DNA of 64,000 nucleotides from Aliiruegeria lutimaris. GTDB lineage: Bacteria; Pseudomonadota; Alphaproteobacteria; Rhodobacterales; Rhodobacteraceae. Where the stretch lies: assembly GCF_900099935.1 (NCBI RefSeq), contig NZ_FNEK01000014.1, forward strand, positions 32,138 to 96,137. Direction: 5' to 3'. The notes below the pieces were generated by a model, which did not search any database, had not been told where the DNA came from, and saw only the letters and a list, made by a program, of their open reading frames with translations. Shown here one piece after another: positions 34,198 through 42,452 of the stretch (position 1 is its first letter; every line of letters begins with the position of its first letter). The translations under genes were made by a program, and so were the position numbers.

Positions 34198-37100
34198 ATG
34201 GGCATAGTCTTCAACTTGAAACCTCTGCTGCTGGCAGCTGCGACACTCTCCATTTGGGCAACAATTTCGGCAGCCCAGACTCCCGTAAACTTGCTCGATC
34301 CCGCCACCGCCGGTTTCGACAACTCCCTGGTGTCAGCAGACCGGGCCGCACAGCTGCCTCAACTTCTCGATGGCGATCCAGCGACCTTTGCACGGTTCGA
34401 GATCGATCCGAACGATCCCGTTCCGGTTGATCTGGTCTTTTCCTTCACCGGCGAAGGCGTGGCGCCGGAAACGCTGGTTGTCACCAACTCCGACCCAGCA
34501 AACGGAGACCGGCCCGCGCGTTTTGACCTTCTTTACTCGACGGTCTCGGCCACAACCGGCTTCCGGTCGATACGAGATGAAGCCCTGGATGCGCTGAAGC
34601 CCTCCGAGACGTTCAAACTGCCGACGGCTGGCGCGAACTGGGTCATGCTCAGGCTCTATCCGACCACTGAGGCAACGTCGCTGACGCTGGCCGACATTGC
34701 GTTGAGCGGTCAGGCCTCCGCCCCCGAGACGAGGTACAAATTCGGCGAAAGCCCCGTAAAGGCTCTTGATATCATCGCCGAGCTCGCCGCTTTTGGAGGC
34801 GCTGATTTCTCACTGACCGACGATGAACGAGAAGTCTTTGCCAAGGCGAGCGACAATTCCCTCGATCAGCGCGACTTCGAAAACATCGCCCTGATCGCGT
34901 CCGGCGTGCGTGACAGCGCCCAAAGGGACGCTCTGATTTCTCAACTGGACGATCTGGAAGCCGAAGCACGCAAGAGCCTCGATGTTTCCGCGCCGCCCAA
35001 GGACCTTGGCGAAGCGCTCCTTCTCTGGTTGCATGAAACCGTCCTGACCGAGGGCTATGTTGAACGCCAGACCAACCTGTCCGGCGTTCTCTTGGACAAG
35101 AACTTCAACTGCGTGTCATCGGCCACGATCTACAATGCCTTGGGTCAACGGCTGGGACTGGATCTGCGCGCGATCGAGGTGCCCGACCACGCATTCTCAA
35201 TTCTCTACGACGGGGCCGACCATTTCGACATCGAGACAACGACGCCCCGCGGCTTCAATCCGCACCGCGAGCGGATCGAAGAGTTCGAGAAACTGACCGG
35301 TTTTGCTTACATCCCGCAATCCAACAAATCGAAAAGACGCGAAATCGAACGGGCGGGCCTTGCCGCGCTGATCTACTACAACCATGGCGTCGGGTATCTG
35401 GAAGACGCGAACTATTACGAAGCGCTGCTGGCCAATTTCCGTGCGCTCAGCCTCGACCCTGAGTTTACGTCGGCCGCCACCAACGCGCTGGCGGCAATGG
35501 GCCGGTGGAGCCGTGATCTGGCGAAATCGGATCAATGGGAGGACGCTGCGCGCGTTGCGGCATTGGGACGGAAACTGGCACCGGAAGACCGCGCTCTCTC
35601 CGGTGCCGAGATGTGGATCTGGCAGGATTACGCGCTGGCAGTGTCCGAAGCCGAAGGCCCGGAGGCCGGACTTGCCGTGCTGGAGCGCGGCGCGGATACG
35701 GTTCCCGATGCCGACTTCGATCCACTCCGCTCCGCCCTGTTCATTCGACCGGGGGAGGCGGCTATCGAGTCCGGCGACTGGGACGCCGCGTATTCCTTTG
35801 CTGAAACGGGTCTCGCCCTTCTCGGCAACGAGGCGCATGACGATCTGAACTCGTGGAAAGAGCAACTCTACCTGCGCCAGTCACAACAGGCCTTGAAGAA
35901 CGCTCAATTCGACGATGCGGCGAGGGTTCTCTTCGACGGGCGCACGGCCTATCCGGACAGCACGTCGATACCCCGCGCTCAGGCTTATCTCGCCCAGACC
36001 TGGTCTGACGATGCCGAAAATTTCGATGCCGGGCTCAAGGTTCTCGCGGATTTCGCCGAAAAATACGCACCTGTTTCGGGCCTTGACGGCATAGCGGAAA
36101 GGTTTGTCCTCGAACATATCCGTGAGGCTTCGCAAAGTGGTGCCGCGACCGAGGCGGCACTGGACATGGCCGAGCGCGCCGGCGCGTTGCTTGCCTCCGT
36201 TGGCACCGAGATGGAAATGGCTCCGCGCGTCTACAGGATCTATGGCGACAAGCTGATCGACGAGAGCGACTGGCCAGCCGCAGCCCAGCTCTATTCCGAA
36301 GGGCTGGAGCGCTTCGCGGAGGACTACTACCTCAATCAGAACGCACGATACGTTGCACAACAATGGCAGCGCGCGGCTCTCGAGTCCGGCGGAAACTCGG
36401 AGCTTGAGGCTGTGGTTGGCAAACTTCGGCTGCTGTTTCCAACTTTCGCCCAGAACAAGGGTTTCGGTGAAAAGGAACTCGAACGCGAGGTCCTCAACCT
36501 GGTAAAGGCCAGGGATTACCCGGGGGCGCTCGCCTACCTCAACGGCGCACAACTATTGCTCTCCGAGGAAACCTACCGCGAGCTCCGGCTTTATATCATC
36601 GACCATGAGGCAAATGCGGCCATGAAGGCCATGGACTGGCGCCGTGCTGCGCAGATCTACGCGACAGGCAGGGCCCAGATGGCCGAGCCCAGGATCTTCT
36701 CCAACAACGTTGCCTATATTGCGCAGGAATGGACGACATCCGAGGGCAAGGCCGCGGGCGCCCAAGGCGTTGCCGAGACGATGGAAGCACTGGTTGCCTT
36801 GTTCCCCGGTGACGAGTCCGTGGCAGAAATGGGCGCGCGCACGTTGACACGGCTTGTTTCCCAAATGGTACGAGAGGACCAGCTGGATGAAGCCAAAGCG
36901 CAAGTGGTGCTCGCCCGCGAGTTCCTTGATCCCAAGGAACTTCGGTCGCTGACAATCGTTTTGTACCGCGACTATGGCAATCACCTGATCAGCCAGCACG
37001 ACTGGGCGGGAGCGCTTGCCGCGCTCAAGACCGGCCTGGAGATCGTGCCCGATTCAAGCGATCTGAAAGGAAATGTTCCCTACGCTTTCCAGGAATGGGC

Positions 37101-37467
37101 GAGAGAGGTTCTTGCAACTGGCAAAGCGGAGGATTTCGTGGCTGCAGTGCAGGACATGAAAGAGGTTTTCCCGGGGTCCAGGTCCATGCCCGGTGTTCTG
37201 GAGAACGTGCTGTCACAAAAGGCCGGGCAAGAGGTTCAACAAGGTCATGCTGAAGACGCGTTGTCATTCGTGAACGCGGTTTCGGACGAACTCGACGCTG
37301 ATACCCTCCACAACATCAAGATCTATCTCTACGATCAATGGGCACGCCAAAGCTTCGAGACCGACTGGGCGAAAGCGGCCGAAATCTATGCCCTTGGTCT
37401 GGAGGACGTTGGAAAAAGCTCGCTGCTGTCGAACAATTTGGGTTACGCGAAAAGCAAGCTGGAATAG
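34198..37467 (+). CDS. Large secreted protein: discoidin-like, transglutaminase-like and 122-residue helical repeats
   Basis: A 1089-residue protein (start at 34198) with a signal peptide ending TISAAQ at about residue 27. Residues 30-172 look like a galactose-binding/discoidin beta domain (LLDGDPATFARFE). Residues 265-350 hold a transglutaminase-like fold with a Cys-His-Asp set: Cys305 (NFNCVSSATIY), His331 (VPDHAFS) and Asp344 (HFDIETT). From about residue 380 to the end the protein is helical and TPR-like. The last four units share a DWxxAAxIYxxGL core spaced 122, 122 and 121 residues. I know no named family with this order. The ribosome-binding site at 34198 is weak. A rhodanese gene follows 195 bp later. 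Confidence 0.8.
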   Translation: MGIVFNLKPLLLAAATLSIWATISAAQTPVNLLDPATAGFDNSLVSADRAAQLPQLLDGDPATFARFEIDPNDPVPVDLVFSFTGEGVAPETLVVTNSDPANGDRPARFDLLYSTVSATTGFRSIRDEALDALKPSETFKLPTAGANWVMLRLYPTTEATSLTLADIALSGQASAPETRYKFGESPVKALDIIAELAAFGGADFSLTDDEREVFAKASDNSLDQRDFENIALIASGVRDSAQRDALISQLDDLEAEARKSLDVSAPPKDLGEALLLWLHETVLTEGYVERQTNLSGVLLDKNFNCVSSATIYNALGQRLGLDLRAIEVPDHAFSILYDGADHFDIETTTPRGFNPHRERIEEFEKLTGFAYIPQSNKSKRREIERAGLAALIYYNHGVGYLEDANYYEALLANFRALSLDPEFTSAATNALAAMGRWSRDLAKSDQWEDAARVAALGRKLAPEDRALSGAEMWIWQDYALAVSEAEGPEAGLAVLERGADTVPDADFDPLRSALFIRPGEAAIESGDWDAAYSFAETGLALLGNEAHDDLNSWKEQLYLRQSQQALKNAQFDDAARVLFDGRTAYPDSTSIPRAQAYLAQTWSDDAENFDAGLKVLADFAEKYAPVSGLDGIAERFVLEHIREASQSGAATEAALDMAERAGALLASVGTEMEMAPRVYRIYGDKLIDESDWPAAAQLYSEGLERFAEDYYLNQNARYVAQQWQRAALESGGNSELEAVVGKLRLLFPTFAQNKGFGEKELEREVLNLVKARDYPGALAYLNGAQLLLSEETYRELRLYIIDHEANAAMKAMDWRRAAQIYATGRAQMAEPRIFSNNVAYIAQEWTTSEGKAAGAQGVAETMEALVALFPGDESVAEMGARTLTRLVSQMVREDQLDEAKAQVVLAREFLDPKELRSLTIVLYRDYGNHLISQHDWAGALAALKTGLEIVPDSSDLKGNVPYAFQEWAREVLATGKAEDFVAAVQDMKEVFPGSRSMPGVLENVLSQKAGQEVQQGHAEDALSFVNAVSDELDADTLHNIKIYLYDQWARQSFETDWAKAAEIYALGLEDVGKSSLLSNNLGYAKSKLE
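36223..37464 (+). repeat. Four near-regular 122-residue coding repeats
   Basis: The DW pair falls at 36268, 36634, 37000 and 37363, giving periods of 366, 366 and 363 bp. Each unit reads approximately VYRxYGxxLIxxxDWxxAAxIY, then xxGLExxPDSxxLxxNxxY and a QEWxR end. Examples are SDWPAAAQLYSEGLERF, MDWRRAAQIYATGRAQM, HDWAGALAALKTGLEIV and TDWAKAAEIYALGLEDV. A fifth, divergent GDWDAAYSFAETGLALLG lies at 35775. The DNA is diverged between units, so the duplication is old and maintained at the protein level. Confidence 0.8.
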
Positions 37468-37661
37468 CCGGAAAGATGGCAACGCTGTACGTTTGGACCT
37501 GAGCAGGCATGGCGGTCGTGGCATTCGTGGACAGCACGAAAACCCCGAAAAACGCTCAATCACAGATCACTTCGCTCGCGTGAGCAGACGAAAGATCGTA
37601 CCAATGAGCGTCATTTGGATTCGTGACGGAAAAAAGCGTGTCCAGAATGGGAGGGGAGAAC

Positions 37662-38252
37662 ATGCGTATTCTAACTGCTGCGTTGATCGTCGCTGCGAAC
37701 ACGGCCGGTGCGAATCCGGTGGGGATCACGAAAGACATGATGAGTGTTGAGGTCGAAACCGCGCAGGGCGTGGTCGAAATTTCGCGCGTTCAGGATAATG
37801 ACGCCGTGATCGAAGGGGATTTCGCCCGTATCGCGCGTCCCTGCCCGAGCTTCTGCATTCAGCCAATGATCCCCGCCGATGGCGTGACGCCAATTGGCGA
37901 GTTGGAATTGCTCTCCTTTCTGAACGATCCGGATATCGTCGTTATCGACGGTCGCGTGCGCCCCGATTACCAGACGGGCGCAATTCCCGGCGCGATCAAC
38001 GTGCCCTATACGGAAGCCGCCGACAGGCTTGGCGAGCTCGGATGCGAGCCCGATTTCGACGGTTGGATCTGCGATGGCGAAGACGTCAAGTCCGTTGCGC
38101 TATACTGTAACGGCCCTTGGTGCGGACAGTCCCCGGCCGCGGCTCGCCGGATGATTGAGGCCGGTTTCCCGGCCGAAAAGATCTACTACTATCGCGCCGG
38201 GATGCAGGGTTGGCGCATGCTGGGGTTAACGGTGGCGGCGCCGGTCGACTGA
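37662..38252 (+). CDS. Secreted rhodanese-like protein
   Basis: A 196-residue protein. A short signal peptide (residues 1-17, ending TAGA) precedes a single rhodanese domain at about 85-190. The domain has VVIDGRVRPDYQTGAIPGAINV (CH2A) and an active-site loop LYCNGPWCGQSPAAARRM, where the first Cys is the persulfide candidate. A second Cys pair occurs earlier in RPCPSFCIQPM. The strong ribosome-binding site GGGAGGGG supports the start at 37662. Its export implies sulfur transfer or thiol handling in the periplasm. It lies 1.4 kb from the sulfur-oxidation island but in the scarred zone, so a link to that pathway is only a possibility. Confidence 0.83.
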   Translation: MRILTAALIVAANTAGANPVGITKDMMSVEVETAQGVVEISRVQDNDAVIEGDFARIARPCPSFCIQPMIPADGVTPIGELELLSFLNDPDIVVIDGRVRPDYQTGAIPGAINVPYTEAADRLGELGCEPDFDGWICDGEDVKSVALYCNGPWCGQSPAAARRMIEAGFPAEKIYYYRAGMQGWRMLGLTVAAPVD

Positions 38253-38631
38253 AAACTTCGCCTTGTCTGCACGAGATACCGCGAGTTTGGCGGGTCGGAC
38301 CAGGTTCGTCCTGAACTGTCGCGCATGGCCATTGCCGTCGCGGTGATGGGGTGCTTCGACCCAATTCGAACCGGTCCACCCAATGGCCCGCTGGCCACCA
38401 TTTGTCCCACGCGGAGGTTCAGACGTCCTTTAACCGATCGCGTTTCGATATTCGGAGACGCTCTTTAGCCGCTGCCTTTCCCCCATCACAAGCCAGGCTG
38501 TGGCGTCAGTTTCGTGAACGGAGGGCGCAGAAGCGGCTCTGTCGCGGCACAAGCTATCCAGGACGCTGTCTGGATTTCTGAATGGAACCGATATCTGCAT
38601 TGCAACCTGGCGCCCCCCGGCATGGCCCGCT
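38253..38631. other. Intergenic stretch without a clear gene
   Basis: About 380 bp. A minus-strand frame of about 56 codons (38430-38600) reads MQISVPFRNPDSVLDSL... with no ribosome-binding site or recognisable family. The sequence may contain further relics of deleted genes. No terminator with a T-run was found after the rhodanese gene. Confidence 0.4.
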
Positions 38632-39321
38632 CTACACGAGCCCCCCGTTGGGCTGGACGATCTGGCCATGCACCCAGGACGCCTTGTCGGAGGCGAGAAA
38701 ACTCACGACCTCGGCCACTTCCTGCGGTGCGCCCACTCGGTTGAACGGATTCATCGCGGCGGATCGCTGGATTGCGGCCTCGTCCTTGCCGGAACGGAAC
38801 AGGTCCGTGTCCACCGGGCCGGGCGCGACCCCGTTGACCCGAACCTTGCGCCCCGCCAGTTCCTTGGACATCGAGCGAAGCAGGCATTCCACCGCCGCCT
38901 TGGTCGCCGAATATGGGCCGAGGCCCGGGGCTGCGACGCGCACGAGCGACGTCGTCAGGCCGATGATCGTGCCGCCATCGGCGACATTTGCGGCGGCGGC
39001 CTTCAATACGTTGAAAGCGCCGACGATGTTTACCTCCACCAGGTCGCGGAAGCGCTCATCCGGGAAGCTCGCCATCGGCCCCGGCGGCACGTTGATCCCG
39101 GCATTGGCGACGACGCAATCGGGCGCCCGGCCGTGGCTGGCCGCTACGGTGTCAAACACGCCCGCGACGTCCTCTGGCTTGCGGATGTCCGCTCGGTGCA
39201 TGGTGATCGTGGCACCCACCGCCTCGAAAGGGGTCAGCGGTGCAGCGCTGGCATGGGTGAGCGCCACGTCGAACCCGTCGCGCGCAAGCGTCTCTCCGAT
39301 CGCGGCGCCGATGCCACGGCA
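38632..39321 (-). pseudogene. Short-chain dehydrogenase/reductase lacking its 5' end
   Basis: A classical SDR from RGIGAAIGETLARDGFDVAL onward: NAG in VVANAGIN, the catalytic Ser in TTSLVRVAAPG, YSATK (Tyr/Lys) and PGPVDTDLF. The ending HGQIVQPNGGLV is the family's usual C-terminus. The first strand and the start of the TGxxxGIG cofactor loop (about 12 codons) are missing. At 39311-39321 the sequence switches to another frame that encodes a sugar-binding-protein fragment. A GTG at 39267 could serve as a start but would give a protein without the NAD(P)-binding loop. It most likely arose by deletion between two genes. Confidence 0.82.
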
Positions 39322-39464
39322 TCGTCCGGGCGCTCCGGATAGAGCGAGGTCATCTCGTAGCCCGCTGCCTCGGCCACCCGGCGGGCGCCGATCCGGGCCC
39401 CTTCATAGGCCGGGTTGGTCCCGTTCTTGGTGATGCAGATTATGTGTTTTCCCTGTCGCGCCAT
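39313..39464 (-). pseudogene. Fragment of a sugar ABC solute-binding protein
   Basis: About 49 codons from ATG 39464: KHIICITKNGTNPAYEGARI followed by GARRVAEAAGYEMTSLYPERPDDA. This is the opening of a LacI/ribose-binding-type periplasmic protein; the rest is gone. The expected signal peptide is absent, so the 5' end is probably damaged too. The frame then runs on into the out-of-frame dehydrogenase sequence for another 27 codons and stops at 39234. It has no function as it stands. Confidence 0.75.
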
Positions 39465-39708
39465 GTCAGCAGCGATCGTCCTTCTGAGTGTTCCAGAGAG
39501 AACGTAGTCCAGGACGGACCATTGGAAGAAAAACGAAATACCAATGCAGCTATAAGAAAACCCGATATGGTCGCGTGCGGGCCCGTCCGCTCACCGGACA
39601 GAACCGGCAACGCGATTACGATCCTCGCACGGCGCGGAGACTGGCCCGGTTTCGCCCGATCTGACCCTGCCTGGCCCGGTTAAACTGCGAAACCGCACAT
39701 ACCCTTTG

Positions 39709-40812
39709 CTACTCTTCGTCTTCCTCCGGGAACAGCCGGGCCGCCACCTTGAGCGCGATATCCCGGTAATACTTTGCGTGGATGCTGTCGGCTTCCGCCA
39801 CCACGATCGGCGTGCCGGCATCCGAGTTCTCCCGGATGGCCATGTGGAGCGGTATCGCGCCCAGGAAAGGAACGCCGAGGCGGCGGGCGTCTTCCTCGGC
39901 TCCGCCATGGCCGAAGATGTCCGAGGGCTTGCCGCAATGCGGACAGATGAAGGTCGACATGTTCTCGATCATACCGAAGATCGGGACATCGACGTTCTTG
40001 AACATCTTCAGACCCTTGCGTGCATCAATTAACGCAAGATCTTGTGGTGTGGAGACGATGACCGCGCCTTGAAGTGGCACCTGCTGTGCCATCGTCAACT
40101 GCGCGTCGCCTGTACCCGGCGGCATATCAAGCACCATCACGTCCAACGTGCCCCAATCAACCTCCCGCGTCATCTGCATCAGCGCAGAGACGACCATCGG
40201 ACCGCGCCAGATGACCGGGTTGTCCTCCTGCATGAGGAAGCCCATCGACATGACCTTGATCCCGTATTTCTCGATCGGGATCACCCGGTCTCCGACGATC
40301 TCGGGGCGCTCGGTAATGTCCAGCAGCCGCGGCATCGAGGGGCCGTATATATCGGCATCCAGAAGGCCCACCTTGAGCCCCAGAGAACGCAGGCCAAGTG
40401 CGAGGTTCACCGCTGTCGTGGACTTGCCGACGCCCCCCTTGCCGGAGGCAACGGCGATGATCGTCTTCACCCCCGGGATCTTCGCCGAATGCGGACGCAT
40501 GTCGCGCCCGGGCGCTTCGGTCGGACGTTTCTTGAGCTTCGGCGGCTCGGGGGCTAGCGCGGAGGCTTCCCTCTCGGCCGTCAGCACGACGAGCAGGTTC
40601 TCGACCTCTTCAAGGCCACCGAGCCGATCCTCGATCGTCGCCTTCAACTCGGCAAGATCGCCCGGGAAACCGTCCGGAACATTCACCGGTACGATCACCT
40701 TGCCGTCTTCGACCTGCACTTCGTCCGCGACGACCATGCCCGAGGTCAACAGGTCGGTTCGCATCCCCGTCGGCGTGATCAGGGACAGCCGCGCCAATAC
40801 CACTTTCTTCAT
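39709..40812 (-). CDS. mrp: Mrp/NBP35-family iron-sulfur cluster carrier ATPase
   Basis: A 367-residue protein. An N-terminal MIP18/DUF59-like domain covers residues 1-85. The P-loop ATPase has AVASGKGGVGKSTTAVNLAL (about 117-136), and the cluster-binding CPHC motif lies in FICPHCGKPS near residue 285. It carries and delivers 4Fe-4S clusters in the cytoplasm. It is the last gene of the minus-strand soe unit, 34 bp after soeC. That placement fits service to the many Fe-S proteins encoded in this island (SoeA/B, DsrA/B/K/L/O). Confidence 0.93.
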   Translation of the reverse strand: MKKVVLARLSLITPTGMRTDLLTSGMVVADEVQVEDGKVIVPVNVPDGFPGDLAELKATIEDRLGGLEEVENLLVVLTAEREASALAPEPPKLKKRPTEAPGRDMRPHSAKIPGVKTIIAVASGKGGVGKSTTAVNLALGLRSLGLKVGLLDADIYGPSMPRLLDITERPEIVGDRVIPIEKYGIKVMSMGFLMQEDNPVIWRGPMVVSALMQMTREVDWGTLDVMVLDMPPGTGDAQLTMAQQVPLQGAVIVSTPQDLALIDARKGLKMFKNVDVPIFGMIENMSTFICPHCGKPSDIFGHGGAEEDARRLGVPFLGAIPLHMAIRENSDAGTPIVVAEADSIHAKYYRDIALKVAARLFPEEDEE

Positions 40813-40845
40813 CGGAATCTTTCCATTCTGGGCCAGCGTACCGGC

Positions 40846-41718
40846 CTATTTCCCATAATAGAGCGAGACGACATGTTTCGCCTCGGCGAAGAAGAGCCAG
40901 CGGATCGCCAGAACACCGGCCACATGGCTGCCCGCGGCGATCGCCAACGTCAGGAAATGCGGCGGCAGCAGGAGCAAGAGCACCACCGGCAGGATGAAGG
41001 CGAGCCCGCCCCCGATCCAACGCAGCTTCTCGGCATGTTTCCGGCCGACCTGGAACACCATTTCCTTGAGCAGGTAGTTTGTTCCCGAATGCGGTGGCTC
41101 CAGTTGCCGGACCGAGCCAAGCCCCTGCAGGCCGGTCGCGGTTTCGAGGCTTGCACCCGCCTCGGCGAAGAGTTCGCCCCCGAGTTGCCAACTGCCGAGC
41201 TGGGCGATCCCGACGAACACCAGCAGGATCGCCGCCATCACGACCTGCCCGGAAAATAGCGCCCCTCCCGCCGCGGCGTAGCCCAGAAACAGCAGAGGGG
41301 TCGCCGGCGTGGCCCAGCTGGGAACGGTCTTGAGCTGCGCATAGATCATCGAGGTGGTGAACACGGCCCCGATACAGGCAACCGCCCCGAGCCAGCCGAG
41401 CGCCGGGACAGAGCCGCCGAGAAAGACCTGCGCGAAGGCATGCGGGGCAACGATCACGAGCGCCGCGACCGACAGCACAGCCTCGCGGCTGAGCCAGCTG
41501 GTGCGCCACTGGCTGAACGCCTTGCGGGCGTTTTTCGGATTGGCGAGATGGTAGGTCGAGGCGAAAAGACCGCCCACGGCGAAGCCGTAACCGAGCAGGT
41601 AAAGGAAGAACGCCGTTTTTCCGATGACATCCGGATAGCCGAAGCCGAGCCAGGCAAGCAGGCCGAAGCCAAGGCCCGTGAGCGTCGTGAAGTAGATAAC
41701 CGAGGGTGCCGGATACAT
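40846..41718 (-). CDS. soeC: Membrane anchor subunit SoeC of sulfite dehydrogenase
   Basis: A 290-residue integral membrane protein of the DmsC/NrfD-like anchor type with eight hydrophobic helices. It starts MYPAPSVIYFTTLTGLGFGL. The loop FASTYHLANPKNARKAFSQW and the LSREAVLS segment are typical of DmsC/SoeC anchors. It passes electrons from sulfite oxidation by cytoplasmic SoeAB to the quinone pool. The start at 41718 overlaps the soeB stop; the open frame continuing upstream is the soeB shadow. Confidence 0.9.
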   Translation of the reverse strand: MYPAPSVIYFTTLTGLGFGLLAWLGFGYPDVIGKTAFFLYLLGYGFAVGGLFASTYHLANPKNARKAFSQWRTSWLSREAVLSVAALVIVAPHAFAQVFLGGSVPALGWLGAVACIGAVFTTSMIYAQLKTVPSWATPATPLLFLGYAAAGGALFSGQVVMAAILLVFVGIAQLGSWQLGGELFAEAGASLETATGLQGLGSVRQLEPPHSGTNYLLKEMVFQVGRKHAEKLRWIGGGLAFILPVVLLLLLPPHFLTLAIAAGSHVAGVLAIRWLFFAEAKHVVSLYYGK

Positions 41719-42452
41719 CAGAGCGCCTCCAATGCCTTGTCGAGCCAGGCTAGAAAGCCCTTGGGCTCGGTGGATTTTGGCGCGAGCGCCTCCCCTTTCG
41801 TGAGCTCGTCCTTCTTTCGGGGCGGCAGGTACTTGTTGACCGGCCGCGTCTCCATCTCCGGCATCAGGTCCACACCGCCGCGTGCGGCGACCAGTTTCGA
41901 GACGTCGCTCTCGGGGTCGCCGAGATCGCCGAAATGGCGCGCGCCCGCCGGGCAGGTGCGCACGCAGGCCGGCACGCGATCCTCCTCGGGGATGTTCTCG
42001 TTGTAGATCCGGTCGACGCAGAGCGTGCATTTCTTCATCACGCCCGCAAGCGCGTCGAGTTCCCGCGCCCCGTAGGGACAGGCCCAGGCACAAAGACCGC
42101 AGCCCATGCAGTCGTCCTCGTTGACCAGCACGATCCCGTCCTCGCTGCGCTTGTAACTCGCGCCGGTCGGGCAGACGCTCACGCAAGGCGCGTCTTCGCA
42201 ATGCAGGCAGGATTTCGGGAAATGCACTGTCTGTGCGGGCCCTTCGGCTGGCGTCACCTCGTAGCTGTGGACCCGGTTGAGGAACGTGCCGACCGGGTTG
42301 GCGCCATAGGCGTCGGTGTCGGAAAGCGGCGCACCGTAGTTCGAGGTGTTCCATTCCTTGCAGTTCACGACACAGGCATGACAGCCGACGCAGGTGTCGA
42401 GATCGATTACCAGCCCGAGCTTTTTCTGGCAGGTTTTCGGCAAGGCGGTCAT
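41718..42452 (-). CDS. soeB: Iron-sulfur subunit SoeB of sulfite dehydrogenase
   Basis: A 244-residue electron-transfer subunit with four ferredoxin-type Cys clusters. They begin with DTCVGCHACVVNCKEWN, CLHCEDAPCVSVCPTGA, CMGCGLCAWACPYGA and the split CTLC...CVRTCPAGA. It has no Tat leader, consistent with the cytoplasmic orientation of SoeABC. Its starting ATG at 42452 overlaps the soeA stop. It relays electrons from the Mo-subunit SoeA to the anchor SoeC. DmsB/PsrB-type homologues are similar, but the siroheme and dsr context supports Soe. Confidence 0.92.
   Translation of the reverse strand: MTALPKTCQKKLGLVIDLDTCVGCHACVVNCKEWNTSNYGAPLSDTDAYGANPVGTFLNRVHSYEVTPAEGPAQTVHFPKSCLHCEDAPCVSVCPTGASYKRSEDGIVLVNEDDCMGCGLCAWACPYGARELDALAGVMKKCTLCVDRIYNENIPEEDRVPACVRTCPAGARHFGDLGDPESDVSKLVAARGGVDLMPEMETRPVNKYLPPRKKDELTKGEALAPKSTEPKGFLAWLDKALEAL

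Noticed and set aside
38430..38669. Possible small gene in the gap before the dehydrogenase
   Set aside because: The peptide has moderate protein-like composition but no ribosome-binding site, family or partner. It is recorded only as part of the intergenic note.
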